Shown here piece after piece: positions 7,779-17,834 of a stretch of 64,000 bases of DNA. This DNA is from JAQBZY01 sp038117205 (GTDB lineage: Bacteria > Pseudomonadota > Alphaproteobacteria > Rhodospirillales > Casp-alpha2). Location: contig JAYOFL010000001.1 in assembly GCA_038117205.1 (NCBI GenBank), forward strand, positions 1-64,000, in the 5' to 3' direction. The number at the start of each line of letters is the position of its first letter. Position 1 is the first letter of the stretch. The notes below the pieces were generated by a model, which worked only from the letters and a program-made list of their open reading frames with translations, did not search any database and was not told the DNA's origin. The position numbers and the translations under genes are program-made.

Positions 7779-8423
7779 TTAGGGATTGGAATCGCTTGAT
7801 TTTTTGCCGATTCCGCCGGACAGGCGTCCGACCGCTTTTTCCGCCTGGCGGAGACCCTTGTCGAGCGTCGCCATGGTTTTCGGCATATCCGGATCGGTTT
7901 CCGTGAGCCAAACCCGGAGCGCGTTGAGATAGATGGCGGTGAGCCCCTTCGCGCGGACGGCGCCGAGCGGACCGGACGACGAAAGTCCCGCCGCTTCGAG
8001 CATCAGGGCCATGGACTTCACCAGTCGGAGGCCCATGCAGGCGGCGGCCAGCGGATCGCGGGTCAGGTCGCGGACGATGGTGGCGACGGCGTCGCGGCGG
8101 CCCGCCAGGGCGTCGAAGCGCCGCATCAGGACATCGAACAGGCGGTCCTTGGCGGAGCCGTCCGGCGGGTCGCCGGCGAGGCTCGCCAGTACCTGCTCGT
8201 CCACCTGATGGATCAGGGCGGCGAGGACGCGGTCCCGGCCCGGAAGGGCGGCCAAGGCGTCGGCCATCGGAACGCCGGCCGCAGCCGCGATATCGGACAT
8301 CGAAAGGTCACGCCAGCGGCCGGACGCCGCCAATGCCAGGGCGGCATCCATCAACCGGTCGGCGACCGGGCGTTCGCCTGCCTTGGGCTTTCGCTTTCCC
8401 TTGCCGGATGCCGCGCGGGCCAT
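7779..8423 (-). CDS. TetR-fold protein with COQ9-like C-terminus
   Basis: A 214-residue protein with a basic Lys/Arg/Gly-rich N-terminal tail. A TetR-type helix-turn-helix follows at about residues 25-75 (DLSMSDIAAAAGVPMADALAAL, in two adjoining parts). The all-helical C-terminal part contains RVWLTETDPDMPKTMATLD, which resembles the COQ9/rpsU-divergent group. In eukaryotes COQ9 is a lipid-binding ubiquinone biosynthesis protein with a TetR fold, so DNA binding is not certain. It follows proC by 62 bases on the same strand. Regulator and ubiquinone factor are both possible. Confidence 0.6.
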   Translation of the reverse strand: MARAASGKGKRKPKAGERPVADRLMDAALALAASGRWRDLSMSDIAAAAGVPMADALAALPGRDRVLAALIHQVDEQVLASLAGDPPDGSAKDRLFDVLMRRFDALAGRRDAVATIVRDLTRDPLAAACMGLRLVKSMALMLEAAGLSSSGPLGAVRAKGLTAIYLNALRVWLTETDPDMPKTMATLDKGLRQAEKAVGRLSGGIGKKSSDSNP

Positions 8424-8485
8424 GCCGAACCTCCCATTCGAGACGTTAACGGGTCGGATCAGTCCCTAACATGGTGATTTGCGGC

Positions 8486-9304
8486 CTAGCCCGCAAGTTC
8501 GCGGGAGCGCTTGGTGGCGGCGGCAATGGCGCGGGTCATCAGGGGCTGCCAGGCGTCGTCCGCCATCAGAACCTTGAGGGCTTCCGCCGTGGTGCCGCCG
8601 GGGCTTGTCACGTTCTGGCGGAGCGTCGCCGCCGGCGTCTCGCCGGCCTGGTGCAGAAGTTCCCCCGCCCCCGCCACGGTCGCCCGGGCGAGCCGCATGG
8701 CCAGGTCCGCCGGCAGGCCGGCCTGGCGACCGGCTTCCGCCATCACCTCGACCAGCAGGAAGACATAGGCCGGGCCGCCGCCGGAAAGCGCCGTCACCGG
8801 ATCTATCAGGGCTTCGTCGTCGACCATGGCCACTTCGCCGACCGCCGCCAGCAGCGTCTCGGCGCGGGCCGCTTCCGCCGCCGACACGTTGCCGTTCGGA
8901 CATGCCACCGTGATGCCCCGGCCGACGGCCGCCGGCGTGTTCGGCATGGCGCGGACGATGGCCGCGCCGGCGCCGAGATGCCGCTCGAAGTAGGCGATGG
9001 TCTTGCCCGCCGCGATCGACAGGAACAGGCACCCGGGCTTCGCGAAACGCGCGTAGGCCGGGATGGCGGTATCCATAATCTGCGGTTTGACGGCGAGGAC
9101 GACGGTGCCGGGGGAAAGATCGGCCGGCAATTGGGCGGGGTCGGTGACGACGGAGACGCCGAGGCGGCCGGCCATTTCTTTGCCGGCGTCGGCGTTGGGT
9201 TCGACGACGAAGACGTCGGCGGGCTTGAGATCGCCCTTGAGCCAGCCTTCCAGCATGGCGCCGCCCATCTTGCCGCCGCCGACAAGGATCAGAGGCGCCG
9301 TCAT
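8486..9304 (-). CDS. proC: Pyrroline-5-carboxylate reductase
   Basis: Catalyses the last step of proline synthesis, NAD(P)H-dependent reduction of pyrroline-5-carboxylate. The 272-residue protein opens with LVGGGKMGGAMLEGWL, the nucleotide-binding loop. It has VLAVKPQIMD and the RAMPNTPA motif, and ends with the ProC signature around GGGPAYVFLLVE and SPGGTTAEAL. Length is normal. It starts four bases after the YbjN-like gene stop, so the two are co-transcribed, an arrangement seen in many alphaproteobacteria. Confidence 0.96.
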   Translation of the reverse strand: MTAPLILVGGGKMGGAMLEGWLKGDLKPADVFVVEPNADAGKEMAGRLGVSVVTDPAQLPADLSPGTVVLAVKPQIMDTAIPAYARFAKPGCLFLSIAAGKTIAYFERHLGAGAAIVRAMPNTPAAVGRGITVACPNGNVSAAEAARAETLLAAVGEVAMVDDEALIDPVTALSGGGPAYVFLLVEVMAEAGRQAGLPADLAMRLARATVAGAGELLHQAGETPAATLRQNVTSPGGTTAEALKVLMADDAWQPLMTRAIAAATKRSRELAG

Positions 9305-9308
9305 CCGA

Positions 9309-9812
9309 TCAGGCTTCGCCGGCGGTCTCGATCATCGCGGCGGCGATGGCGTCGTCCGACGTCTTGCCGCCCCAGATCACGTATTGGAAGGCCGGGTAGA
9401 ATTTCTCGCACTCCATGAGCGCGGTCTCCACCAGGTCCTCGATCTGCTCCAGCGTCGGCACCTGGATGCCGCGCATCGGGATGGCGTGACGGAACATGGG
9501 CAAACCCTCGTCGGCCCACATGCCGAAATGCCCCATCCAGAGGCGCTCGTTGACGTTGGCGAGCAGTTCGAAAACCGGCGCCCGACGCTCCGTCGGCACG
9601 CGCATGTCGAAGGCGCAGGTGAAGTGCATGGCGCCGATTTCGTCGTTCCATGCGAAATAAAGGCTGTAGTCGCACCAGGTGCCCGGAACCTGTACCGCCA
9701 TTTCCTGCTCGTTGCGACGATCGAAGGTCCAGTCGTTGAATTCAACGATCTGTTCGACGACATCGAGGGGGTTGGCGGCGGCGGTGTCCCGGGAGATTTC
9801 GATGGTACGCAT
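9309..9812 (-). CDS. YbjN-domain protein (secretion-chaperone-like fold)
   Basis: A 167-residue acidic protein of the YbjN family, which is of uncertain function and has been described as a sensory transduction regulator. The core runs from NPLDVVEQIVEFNDWTFDR to the conserved IEDLVETALMECEKFYPAFQ (in two adjoining parts). ATG 9812 is preceded by a strong GAGAGGAGAGG, so the in-frame ATG at 9869 is rejected as the start. The gene overlaps nothing and is followed four bases later by proC. Its role beside proC is unknown. Confidence 0.8.
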   Translation of the reverse strand: MRTIEISRDTAAANPLDVVEQIVEFNDWTFDRRNEQEMAVQVPGTWCDYSLYFAWNDEIGAMHFTCAFDMRVPTERRAPVFELLANVNERLWMGHFGMWADEGLPMFRHAIPMRGIQVPTLEQIEDLVETALMECEKFYPAFQYVIWGGKTSDDAIAAAMIETAGEA

Positions 9813-9989
9813 GTCCTCTCCTCTCAAGCCCGGCCGGCGTGGACGTGGGATCGGTCGGAGGTCAGACACTATACCTAGTCGTGGTACCTAGATATCGCAG
9901 AAAGACGTCCGGCGCCCACTAGGTTTAGCCTGCACTAAGTCGGAATCGCGTGCAAGAGGAACTTCGCCACGCGGAACGATAAATTGTGG

Positions 9990-10039
9990 AAAAGAAAACG
10001 CCGGCCCCGGATGCGCGATGCGCAGCCGGGAACCGGCGT
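9990..10039 (-). terminator. Intrinsic terminator of pckA
   Basis: A long GC hairpin runs from ACGCCGG (9998-10004) to CCGGCGT (10033-10039). Inner complementary arms CCCGG/CCGGG and ATGCGC/GCGCAG continue it with mismatches. On the minus strand it is followed by TTTTCTTTTCC. It lies 24 bases past the pckA stop codon. Confidence 0.8.
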
Positions 10040-10062
10040 GAAACGTCTCGTCCGCGGGGCGC

Positions 10063-11670
<1,608 letters not shown>

Positions 11671-11729
11671 GTTATGCTCACTCCTTACCCGGCGGCCGAG
11701 ACGCCGCCCTACCCCTCCAGAGGGGCGGG

Positions 11730-11758
11730 AACATAGACAAACCACCGCGCCGGCTCAA
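11730..11758 (-). promoter_or_regulatory. Candidate sigma-70 promoter of pckA
   Basis: On the minus strand TTGAGC (11758-11753) and TATGTT (11735-11730) are spaced by 17 bases. Transcription would begin near 11723, leaving a leader of about 50 bases before the GTG start. The promoter lies between the hugZ-like stop and pckA, so pckA can be transcribed independently of the upstream operon on the same strand. Confidence 0.55.
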
Positions 11759-11799
11759 TACCAAACCGGTCTGAAAGCGGCGGATTTCCGCCCTTTGCA

Positions 11800-12516
11800 T
11801 TAACCTTTGGCGCGGGCCCGTTCCGCCAGTTCAACGAGTGCAGTGCGGCAGTCTTTTGAATCCATTGCCGCTTTCTCGAAGTCGAGGCGGGCGGACCGGC
11901 CACCGAGGCGAAGATCGAGACCGTCCGGATCGGCCCCCGTCACCTGCCATCCCTCGCCCTTCCGGCCCAGCAGGCGGGCGGCGTAGAGGTCCACCGCGTC
12001 AGCATGGTCGCCGTTCATGTGCGCCACGATTCCCGCCTCGGCTTCCTGGAACGCCTTGGCCGCCGCCGCCGGGCTCAGGATATGCTTCTTCTCGAACCAG
12101 ACGGCGCGGGCGAAACCGCCGACGTAGTGTGCCCGCTCGACCCGCATGCGATAGAAGCCGAAATCGCCGAAGTCCGCGTACATGGCGGCGTCCGGATGGC
12201 GCGCCAGGAACCGGCCGCGGACGCCGGCGTCCTTTTCGCGCGTGACCCGTCCCATGATGGTGACGCGGGGTCCGGTCTGCGGATTGCGCCGAGACGCCGC
12301 GTCCTCGACCAGGAGCGCGGCCCGGGTTTCCTCGGCCAGGTTCTTGGTATGGTCGGAAAGGCCCGAAAACAGAAACACCGGCTGCCCTTGCCAGTCGCAG
12401 GCATACGTCACCATGGACGCGTAGGGCGAACCGTCCGCCATTCGCGTCGCCAGCGAACCGACGCCGCGGCGGCGCACCAGCAGCCGGGCGATGTCGGCGT
12501 TACGCCGGGCGCTCAT
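11800..12516 (-). CDS. HugZ-like pyridoxamine-oxidase-fold protein with DUF2470 domain
   Basis: A 238-residue protein. Residues 1-150 have the split-barrel flavin/haem-binding fold (GVGSLATRMADGSPYASMV at the start). Residues 155-235 form a DUF2470 domain with the AHMNGDHADAV motif. HugZ proteins bind and degrade haem in Helicobacter and Campylobacter; other family members are uncharacterised, so haem use here is an inference. The start overlaps the CBS-protein stop by 17 bases, making it the last gene of the DUF1538 operon. A GGCGGA/TCCGCC hairpin (11779-11792) follows the stop. Confidence 0.78.
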   Translation of the reverse strand: MSARRNADIARLLVRRRGVGSLATRMADGSPYASMVTYACDWQGQPVFLFSGLSDHTKNLAEETRAALLVEDAASRRNPQTGPRVTIMGRVTREKDAGVRGRFLARHPDAAMYADFGDFGFYRMRVERAHYVGGFARAVWFEKKHILSPAAAAKAFQEAEAGIVAHMNGDHADAVDLYAARLLGRKGEGWQVTGADPDGLDLRLGGRSARLDFEKAAMDSKDCRTALVELAERARAKG

Positions 12517-12913
12517 CGGCGATCCCCCTGATGACCATATCGCGGAGCGTCACCAGCCCGACCGGCTCGCGGGCGTCGTCGAGGACGAGGGCCCGCGTCA
12601 GATGAAACCGCGTCAGGATCTGCACCGCGTTCGGCAGGGCCATACCGCCCGGCAGCGACAGCACCGGCTTGGTCATCACCTCGTAGACCTGCACCCGGTC
12701 CGGCGACAGGTTCTTGCCGATGACGTCCCGCGCGATGTCGCGCACCGCCAACATGCCGAACTCGTCGCCCGGGTCGCGGCGGTTGACGACGAGCGAGCTC
12801 ATGCCCTTGTCGCGCATCTTGTCGATCGCCTCGCGGATACTGGCCATCGGGTCTATGCGCACGATATCCCGCGACATCACCTGTGAGATGGTAATCTTGT
12901 GATGGTTGGTCAT
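12500..12913 (-). CDS. CBS-pair protein (stand-alone)
   Basis: A 137-residue protein made only of two CBS motifs, about residues 8-68 and 74-132. Such pairs bind adenine nucleotides and regulate enzymes or transporters. Visible repeats are VMSRDIVRIDPMASIREAID with KGMSSLVV, then VMTKPVLSLPGG with HLTRALVLDD. Each is followed by the usual D-x-V at the end (FGMLAVRDIARDV, GLVTLRDMVIRG). Its ATG overlaps the PII-like stop (ATGA). The context suggests it senses nucleotide state for the neighbouring DUF1538 membrane proteins; no direct evidence. Confidence 0.85.
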   Translation of the reverse strand: MTNHHKITISQVMSRDIVRIDPMASIREAIDKMRDKGMSSLVVNRRDPGDEFGMLAVRDIARDVIGKNLSPDRVQVYEVMTKPVLSLPGGMALPNAVQILTRFHLTRALVLDDAREPVGLVTLRDMVIRGIADERPA

Positions 12914-13260
12914 AGCGTTTCCTCGATTTCCTCGATCAACTTGGCCTTCTGCGACGACAGCCCGATGGCGTCCTCGACGGAAAGCTGGAAGACGATGCCG
13001 CTGCCCGGCTCTTCCTCGAAGCGCCCCGCCTTGGCGATGGTCTCCAGGATGTCGCGGGCCTTCGGCTGCACCACTAGGAACAGGCACATGTCGCGCTGCG
13101 CCGTCAGATCGAGGCCGAGAAAGGTCTTTTCCCGCTCCAACCCCTCGCCCCTGACGCCGGTGACGACCGTCGCGCCGGTGGCGCCGGCGGCGCGTGCCGC
13201 CTCGACCACGTCGTCGGTCTTCTCGTCGGCGACGAGGGCCACGATCATTTTCAGGTTCAT
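12910..13260 (-). CDS. Degenerate PII-like (GlnB-fold) signalling protein
   Basis: A 116-residue protein with the PII ferredoxin-like pattern. The N-terminal strand is MNLKMIVALV. A B-loop-like PGSGIVFQLSVEDAIGL lies at residues 85-101, where GlnB has a T-G-x-x-G-D-G-K stretch followed by VEDAI. The T-loop region (about 35-57) lacks the conserved uridylylated Tyr of GlnB/GlnK, and the Lys of the B-loop is missing. It is therefore probably not part of the classical nitrogen cascade. It is coupled by ATGA overlaps to the second DUF1538 gene and to the CBS gene. PII-like proteins often regulate the transporter encoded next to them. Confidence 0.75.
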   Translation of the reverse strand: MNLKMIVALVADEKTDDVVEAARAAGATGATVVTGVRGEGLEREKTFLGLDLTAQRDMCLFLVVQPKARDILETIAKAGRFEEEPGSGIVFQLSVEDAIGLSSQKAKLIEEIEETL

Positions 13261-14087
13261 CGCGATACCTCCTTGATATCGGTTGCCTTGGCAATGTCCG
13301 GGTTGTTTTTCCGTTCGAGGCGCCGGCGCCGCAGCATCGAGGCGAGCCTGTCGTACCCCAAAACGGACATGATTGGAAACACGCTGGCGAAGGCGATCAG
13401 CCCGAATCCGTCGATCAGCGGACTGCGTCCGGGGATCGTCGAGGCGAGGCCGAGACCGAGCGCGGCGACCACCGGCACCGTCACCGTCGACGTGGTGACG
13501 CCACCGGAATCGTAGGCCAGCGGAATGATCATCTTCGACGCCCTGAGCGTCTGCAGGATCACCACCACGTAGCCGACCATGATGTAGTAGGGAAGCGGCG
13601 TGCCGGTGACGATGCGGTACGCGCCGATGCCAACGCCGAGGGCGACGCCGACGGCGACGGCGACGCGCAGCCCGAGCGCGCTCATGGCACCGCCGGAGAT
13701 TTCCTCCGCCTTCAGGGAGACGGCGATCAGCGACGGCTCGGCGATGGTGGTGGCGAACCCGACGGCGGCGGCGAAGACGTAGACCCAGGCGTAGTCGCGC
13801 CAATCGACGCCCGACGCCGGCGCCGCCTCGGTGCTCCAGATGAAGGACGGCGCGGTCAACTGCTTAGCCATGGTCTCGCCGAGCGGAAACAGCGCCTCCT
13901 GCAGGCCGACCAGGAAAAGGGTCAGGCCGACGACCACGTACAGGAACCCGAACAGGATGCGCTTCAGGTTCGGCGGCCGCTTCTTCAGAAACAGGAACTG
14001 GAAGCCGAACAGGATGGCGGCGATCGGCAGCACGTCGAATACCGTCGACGCGAAGGTGCGGCCGATGTCGGCGAGGACACCCATCAC
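13257..14087 (-). CDS. DUF1538 membrane protein, second of a pair
   Basis: A 276-residue membrane protein with about six or seven hydrophobic segments. The family signature LAYDSGGVTTSTVTVPVV is followed by LIDGFGLIAFAS in the C-terminal half, with GFATTIAEPSLIAV in the middle. A charged cytoplasmic-looking tail of about 30 residues follows the last helix (RRRRLERKNNPD). It is paralogous to the preceding gene, which shares all three blocks. DUF1538 proteins are usually encoded in pairs and presumably form a heteromeric transporter. The substrate is unknown. ATGA overlaps join it to both neighbours. Confidence 0.85.
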   Translation of the reverse strand: MMGVLADIGRTFASTVFDVLPIAAILFGFQFLFLKKRPPNLKRILFGFLYVVVGLTLFLVGLQEALFPLGETMAKQLTAPSFIWSTEAAPASGVDWRDYAWVYVFAAAVGFATTIAEPSLIAVSLKAEEISGGAMSALGLRVAVAVGVALGVGIGAYRIVTGTPLPYYIMVGYVVVILQTLRASKMIIPLAYDSGGVTTSTVTVPVVAALGLGLASTIPGRSPLIDGFGLIAFASVFPIMSVLGYDRLASMLRRRRLERKNNPDIAKATDIKEVSR

Positions 14088-14818
14088 ACCACCATGCCGA
14101 AGACGAGGACAAAGATCATCGGTGTCAGGCTGGCGAAGGCGATCAACCCGAAACCATCGATCATCGGATTGCGGCCGCGGATCGAATGCGCGAGGCCGAC
14201 GCCCAGCGCCGTCACCAGCGGCACCGTGATGGTCGAGGTCGTGACGCCGCCGGAATCGTAGGCGATGCCGACGATCTCGTCCGGCGCGAAGGCCGTCAGC
14301 GCGATGACCATGATGTAACCGCCGATGATGAAATATTGGATCGGCCAGCCCTTGAGGATGCGGAAGACGCCCAGCACCAGCGCCGCGCCGACGGAAAGTG
14401 CCACCGTGTAGCGGAGCCCGTCGGCGTAACCGCGCCGGCCGTCCACCGTATCGGCGATGGCGCCGGCGGCGCCGGCGATGCGCGACGCCTCGTTGGCGAT
14501 GGCGATCAGCGCCGGCTCGGCGACGGTGGTGCCGAAGCCGAGCGCGAAGGCGAAGATCATGAGGGCCGACAGCACGCCCTTGCGGGCGAACGCCTGCGCC
14601 ATCGATTCACCCAACTGGAACAGGCCCATTTCCAGGCCCTGTACGAAGAACGCGAGACCCAGCACCACGAACGCCAGGCCGACGGCGGTGACGCCGAGAT
14701 CCGGAAACGGCTGACGCAGGACGACGATTTGGAAAAAGGCGATGACGAGAACGATCGGCGCGAGGTCGCGGACCGATCCCAGGATCAGCCGCAGGAAACC
14801 CTTGATCGCCTTGTTCAT
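14084..14818 (-). CDS. DUF1538 membrane protein, first of a pair
   Basis: A 244-residue polytopic membrane protein and the first gene of the five-gene operon. It carries IAYDSGGVTTSTITVPLV, MIDGFGLIAFAS and GFGTTVAEPALIAI, matching its partner block by block. It lacks the partner's basic C-terminal tail. ATG 14818 is chosen because GGGAAGG lies about ten bases upstream; the open frame extends further but looks non-coding. I know of no settled biochemical function for DUF1538. I vaguely recall reports linking such pairs to peroxide survival but cannot confirm them here. Confidence 0.85.
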   Translation of the reverse strand: MNKAIKGFLRLILGSVRDLAPIVLVIAFFQIVVLRQPFPDLGVTAVGLAFVVLGLAFFVQGLEMGLFQLGESMAQAFARKGVLSALMIFAFALGFGTTVAEPALIAIANEASRIAGAAGAIADTVDGRRGYADGLRYTVALSVGAALVLGVFRILKGWPIQYFIIGGYIMVIALTAFAPDEIVGIAYDSGGVTTSTITVPLVTALGVGLAHSIRGRNPMIDGFGLIAFASLTPMIFVLVFGMVV

Positions 14819-14930
14819 GCGCCGCGCCTTCCCGCCGCCGACTGGTGCCGGCCGATCATCCGTTCGAAGCGGTGCGAACGGAGCGGCGGCCGGTCCGCGC
14901 GCGGCGGGCGGATCAATGGGTTTCCGAAGA

Positions 14931-16553
14931 TCATCGTACCATCTCCGCCGCCAGGGAGTTCCCGCTTGAACGCACGACGACCCGGTATCCGGACGGGCTG
15001 TCGCGGTCGGCAACGCATTCGAGATCGGCGAGCGGAAAACGCTTCACCGTCTGCGTCGTCACCGGATGCGATTGTAGCGGCGCCCTGTCGGGGCGCGGCA
15101 ACGCGCCGCTGTCGATGCGCGCCGAGATGACTGGCAGCAACCCCTTCAACGTGAGCCATGCGCGCAACCGCAGCCCCGCCGGAGTCATATGGATGGTGTC
15201 GGTGAAGAGGGACAACTCGCGCGGAAACGCCGCGGCGACGTCGATGAACGGCATCCCGTTGGCAGCAGCGAATTTGCCGAAGACCCGGTTCTGAAAATCC
15301 GCAAGGGCGCGAGCGTCCTTGTAGGTTAGCGGCCAGAGCTGACGGTTCGTATAGTCGAAAAAGAACCTGCCGGACACGGGATCGACGACCATGCCGTCGA
15401 AGACCATCCAAATGAACGACGATATCGCCAATTCGGCGCCGGACCGCCTTAACCGTTCGCCGATATCACGCAGATCGGCCAGGATCGTCGGCAGATGCAG
15501 CGGCAGATCGTCCCGGGCGATGTCCGGGTCGTTCCGGTCGAGGCCGTCCGGCCAGTTGATGACGTATTGCGGCTTATCGATCTCCTTCAAGCCATCCGCC
15601 GCCGCGAGGTTCGCCGGAAGCAGCGGCGCGACGCGTCGGACGAGGCGCAGCAACGCCGACATCCGGTAGGCGCCCAATTGCTCGAGCACGTCGCCGACGG
15701 GGCCCGGCAGGTAGGCCCACGGCACGCCGACGATATCCTTTTTCACCCGGAACTGGTTCGCTCCCTCGTAGTAGACGGCGATATCCGGCTCCAGCGCCAA
15801 CAACTCCTTTTCCGCCAGTGCGCGGGTGTCCATCGACCGGTAGGTTTCATGTCCGGTGTTGATGGTCTCGAAGCGCACATCGAGCCCTTTCGCCCGCGCC
15901 CACATGTTCAGCCAGTTCTCGACGTACTCGGAGTACGATTGGAAATTGTGCGCGTTGACGGTCGTCGACGCCCCCAGAAAGGCGATCCGGATCGAACCGG
16001 CCATTTTATCCGGCTCGATGTCCGCGCCCTTCCAGCCGTATCTGTTGGTCGTCAGGCCGGTCGACGTCGTGACGTTCGGCGGAAACCGGTAGAACGGGTG
16101 CGGCGATCCGTCGTAGGGGCCGTACATGAAAACCGGATCGGGGAACGTCCAGCCGCGGCGGTCGTTGCAGCGATAATCCGTGAAGAAGCCGACATTGTAG
16201 AGCTTCCACGCGTTGGCTTCGTATTGACCGCGGCTCTTGTGACGCTTCGCCAATTCGGCGAGTTCCCGCGGGACCGGCTTCGCCGGCACGAGCGGCGGCG
16301 TCTCGAAAAACCACTACCGGGGCATGCCGACGATTTCCGGGACGTATTTCTCGTAGAGGCGTTCAAGCGTCAATCGCTCGAAGGTGCTGACTCCATGCGA
16401 TGGCGGACGCGTTTGCAACGGCGCCATCAACGCCGACGATTCCAGAAACCGCGCGCCGACCTCCATGGCGAGGATCGACACCGCGATAGACATGGCCGCC
16501 AGGGCGCAATTCACGGCAACTTTCTTCAGCACGGCCATGCGTCTTTGTTGCAT
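14931..16553 (-). pseudogene. Membrane-anchored SGNH hydrolase split by an in-frame amber codon
   Basis: Two open segments lie in the same frame, separated only by TAG at 16316-16314. The upstream 79 codons encode a single N-terminal membrane anchor (about residues 10-32) and a linker. After the TAG the frame continues WFFETPPL into a 452-codon SGNH hydrolase. That part has block I FLGASTT with the nucleophile Ser, an INTGHE Gly block, GANQ and a C-terminal DTIHMTPAG with the Asp-His pair. A CAG to TAG change would explain the break. The catalytic part has no good ribosome site of its own. The intact protein would be anchored in the inner membrane and face the periplasm, as for polysaccharide-modifying esterases. 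Confidence 0.8.
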
Positions 16554-16618
16554 GGCCCGGGAGAAGGGAAAACTCGCAATGCGTCCGACGATGCCGGCGA
16601 CAAGTTCGTACCGACCGC

Positions 16619-17572
16619 CTAAGCGGCGAGCCGGGCCCGTTTACGCTTGCCGGCATAGAGCAACCCGTAGACCGAGGCGATGACGGCGACCAACGCCACG
16701 ATCTGATGCGTTTGGAAGGAATCGCCGAGGATGAGGACGGCGAGGATGAGCGTCACCGCCGGCGCCGGCACGGTGATCGAACTCGCCAACGACACGTCGA
16801 TCCATTTGACGGCGTAGAACCAAATCGCCAGCTCGGCGTAGTAGACGCCGCCCATCAGGATCGCGACGGACTGGTACCCGCCGTCCAGCGCCACCGCAAG
16901 CAGCGCGTCGACGCTTCCGGTCAACGCCGCGACGGCGCCCAGGAACACCAGCGAGACGACGAGCCGGAAGAACACCACCTGATTGGGCGTGATCGGCGTG
17001 CGGCCGAGGACTTCCTTGATGATGACGTGCGCGACGCTCCACAGGAACGGAACGATCAGCGCCACGCCGAACCATTCGGAAAAGCCGGCGATCCGCCAGG
17101 TGCCGCCGGTCGCCAGATAATAGAGGGCGCCGATCAGGCACGCCGTCCAGGCCAGCTCGCCGACGCTTTTCCGCCGGCGCAGGAAGATGCTCTCCCAGAG
17201 GATCGCGAACAGCGGATAGGCCTGCATGGCGACGGCGGTGCTGGCGGCGCCGGCTTTTTCGGCGGCGAGAACGTAGACGAAGGTCGAGAGCCCGAAGACC
17301 GTGCCGGTCAAGAGGATGATCGCCAGCACCCGGCGACGGCTGCGGGGCGCGAGGCTGCCGTCGAAAATGCCGCGCCGGCCGGTGCGAGGCTCGCCGACGA
17401 ACATCGGCAGAGAGAACAGAAGCTGCCAGAACGACAGGTAGAAGGCGAAGCCGAGGGCATCCGTACCGGCCGGCCGGCTGTTCGATATCACCGGCAATGC
17501 GGCCAACAGGAACAGGCAGACGAAGGCGAGCGCGGCCCCCCGTCCGGCGTTACCGATTTGCGTTTCCGACAT
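16619..17572 (-). CDS. EamA/DMT-superfamily transporter
   Basis: A 317-residue membrane protein with about ten hydrophobic helices in two halves, ending in a basic tail (KRKRARLAA). AMQAYPLFAILWESIFLRR in the first half and SLASSITVPAPAVTLILAVL in the second (each given in part) are typical of the EamA fold. It differs clearly from the two exporters at 5696 and 63274. It lies 65 bases upstream of the broken SGNH gene on the same strand. Substrate unknown. Confidence 0.82.
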   Translation of the reverse strand: MSETQIGNAGRGAALAFVCLFLLAALPVISNSRPAGTDALGFAFYLSFWQLLFSLPMFVGEPRTGRRGIFDGSLAPRSRRRVLAIILLTGTVFGLSTFVYVLAAEKAGAASTAVAMQAYPLFAILWESIFLRRRKSVGELAWTACLIGALYYLATGGTWRIAGFSEWFGVALIVPFLWSVAHVIIKEVLGRTPITPNQVVFFRLVVSLVFLGAVAALTGSVDALLAVALDGGYQSVAILMGGVYYAELAIWFYAVKWIDVSLASSITVPAPAVTLILAVLILGDSFQTHQIVALVAVIASVYGLLYAGKRKRARLAA

Positions 17573-17740
17573 GGCGCACCCCTTCCCGACGGCCCGAAGC
17601 TAACGGGATCGGCGCCGCCGGGAACACCGAAAACTTGTCGCCTGACAATGGTTTCACCGCCGATCGCCGGTGCGCCGGGGGTGGCGAACGGCGGAAAACG
17701 TCCCATTTCAAGTTTCCGCCGCAATTTGCCTTGCCCGGGT

Positions 17741-17746
17741 TATAAT
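17741..17746 (+). promoter_or_regulatory. Candidate -10 element for chvI-chvG
   Basis: A perfect TATAAT stands 89 bases before the chvI start in the divergent region between the EamA transporter and chvI. No convincing -35 hexamer lies at 16-18 bases, so an activator-dependent promoter is possible. Single-motif evidence only. Confidence 0.3.
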
Positions 17747-17834
17747 TTGGCCACATTGCGCCCGTAGTCGGAACCGTGCCGGCCGGACGATCCGGATGGC
17801 CACGGTCATGGACACGGTCAAGGGGAGCCTACGT

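Noticed and set aside
16287..16316. GTG 16289 as an independent start for the SGNH hydrolase
   Set aside because: No ribosome site precedes it, and the coding frame with a membrane anchor continues directly upstream of the amber codon, so a broken single gene fits better.
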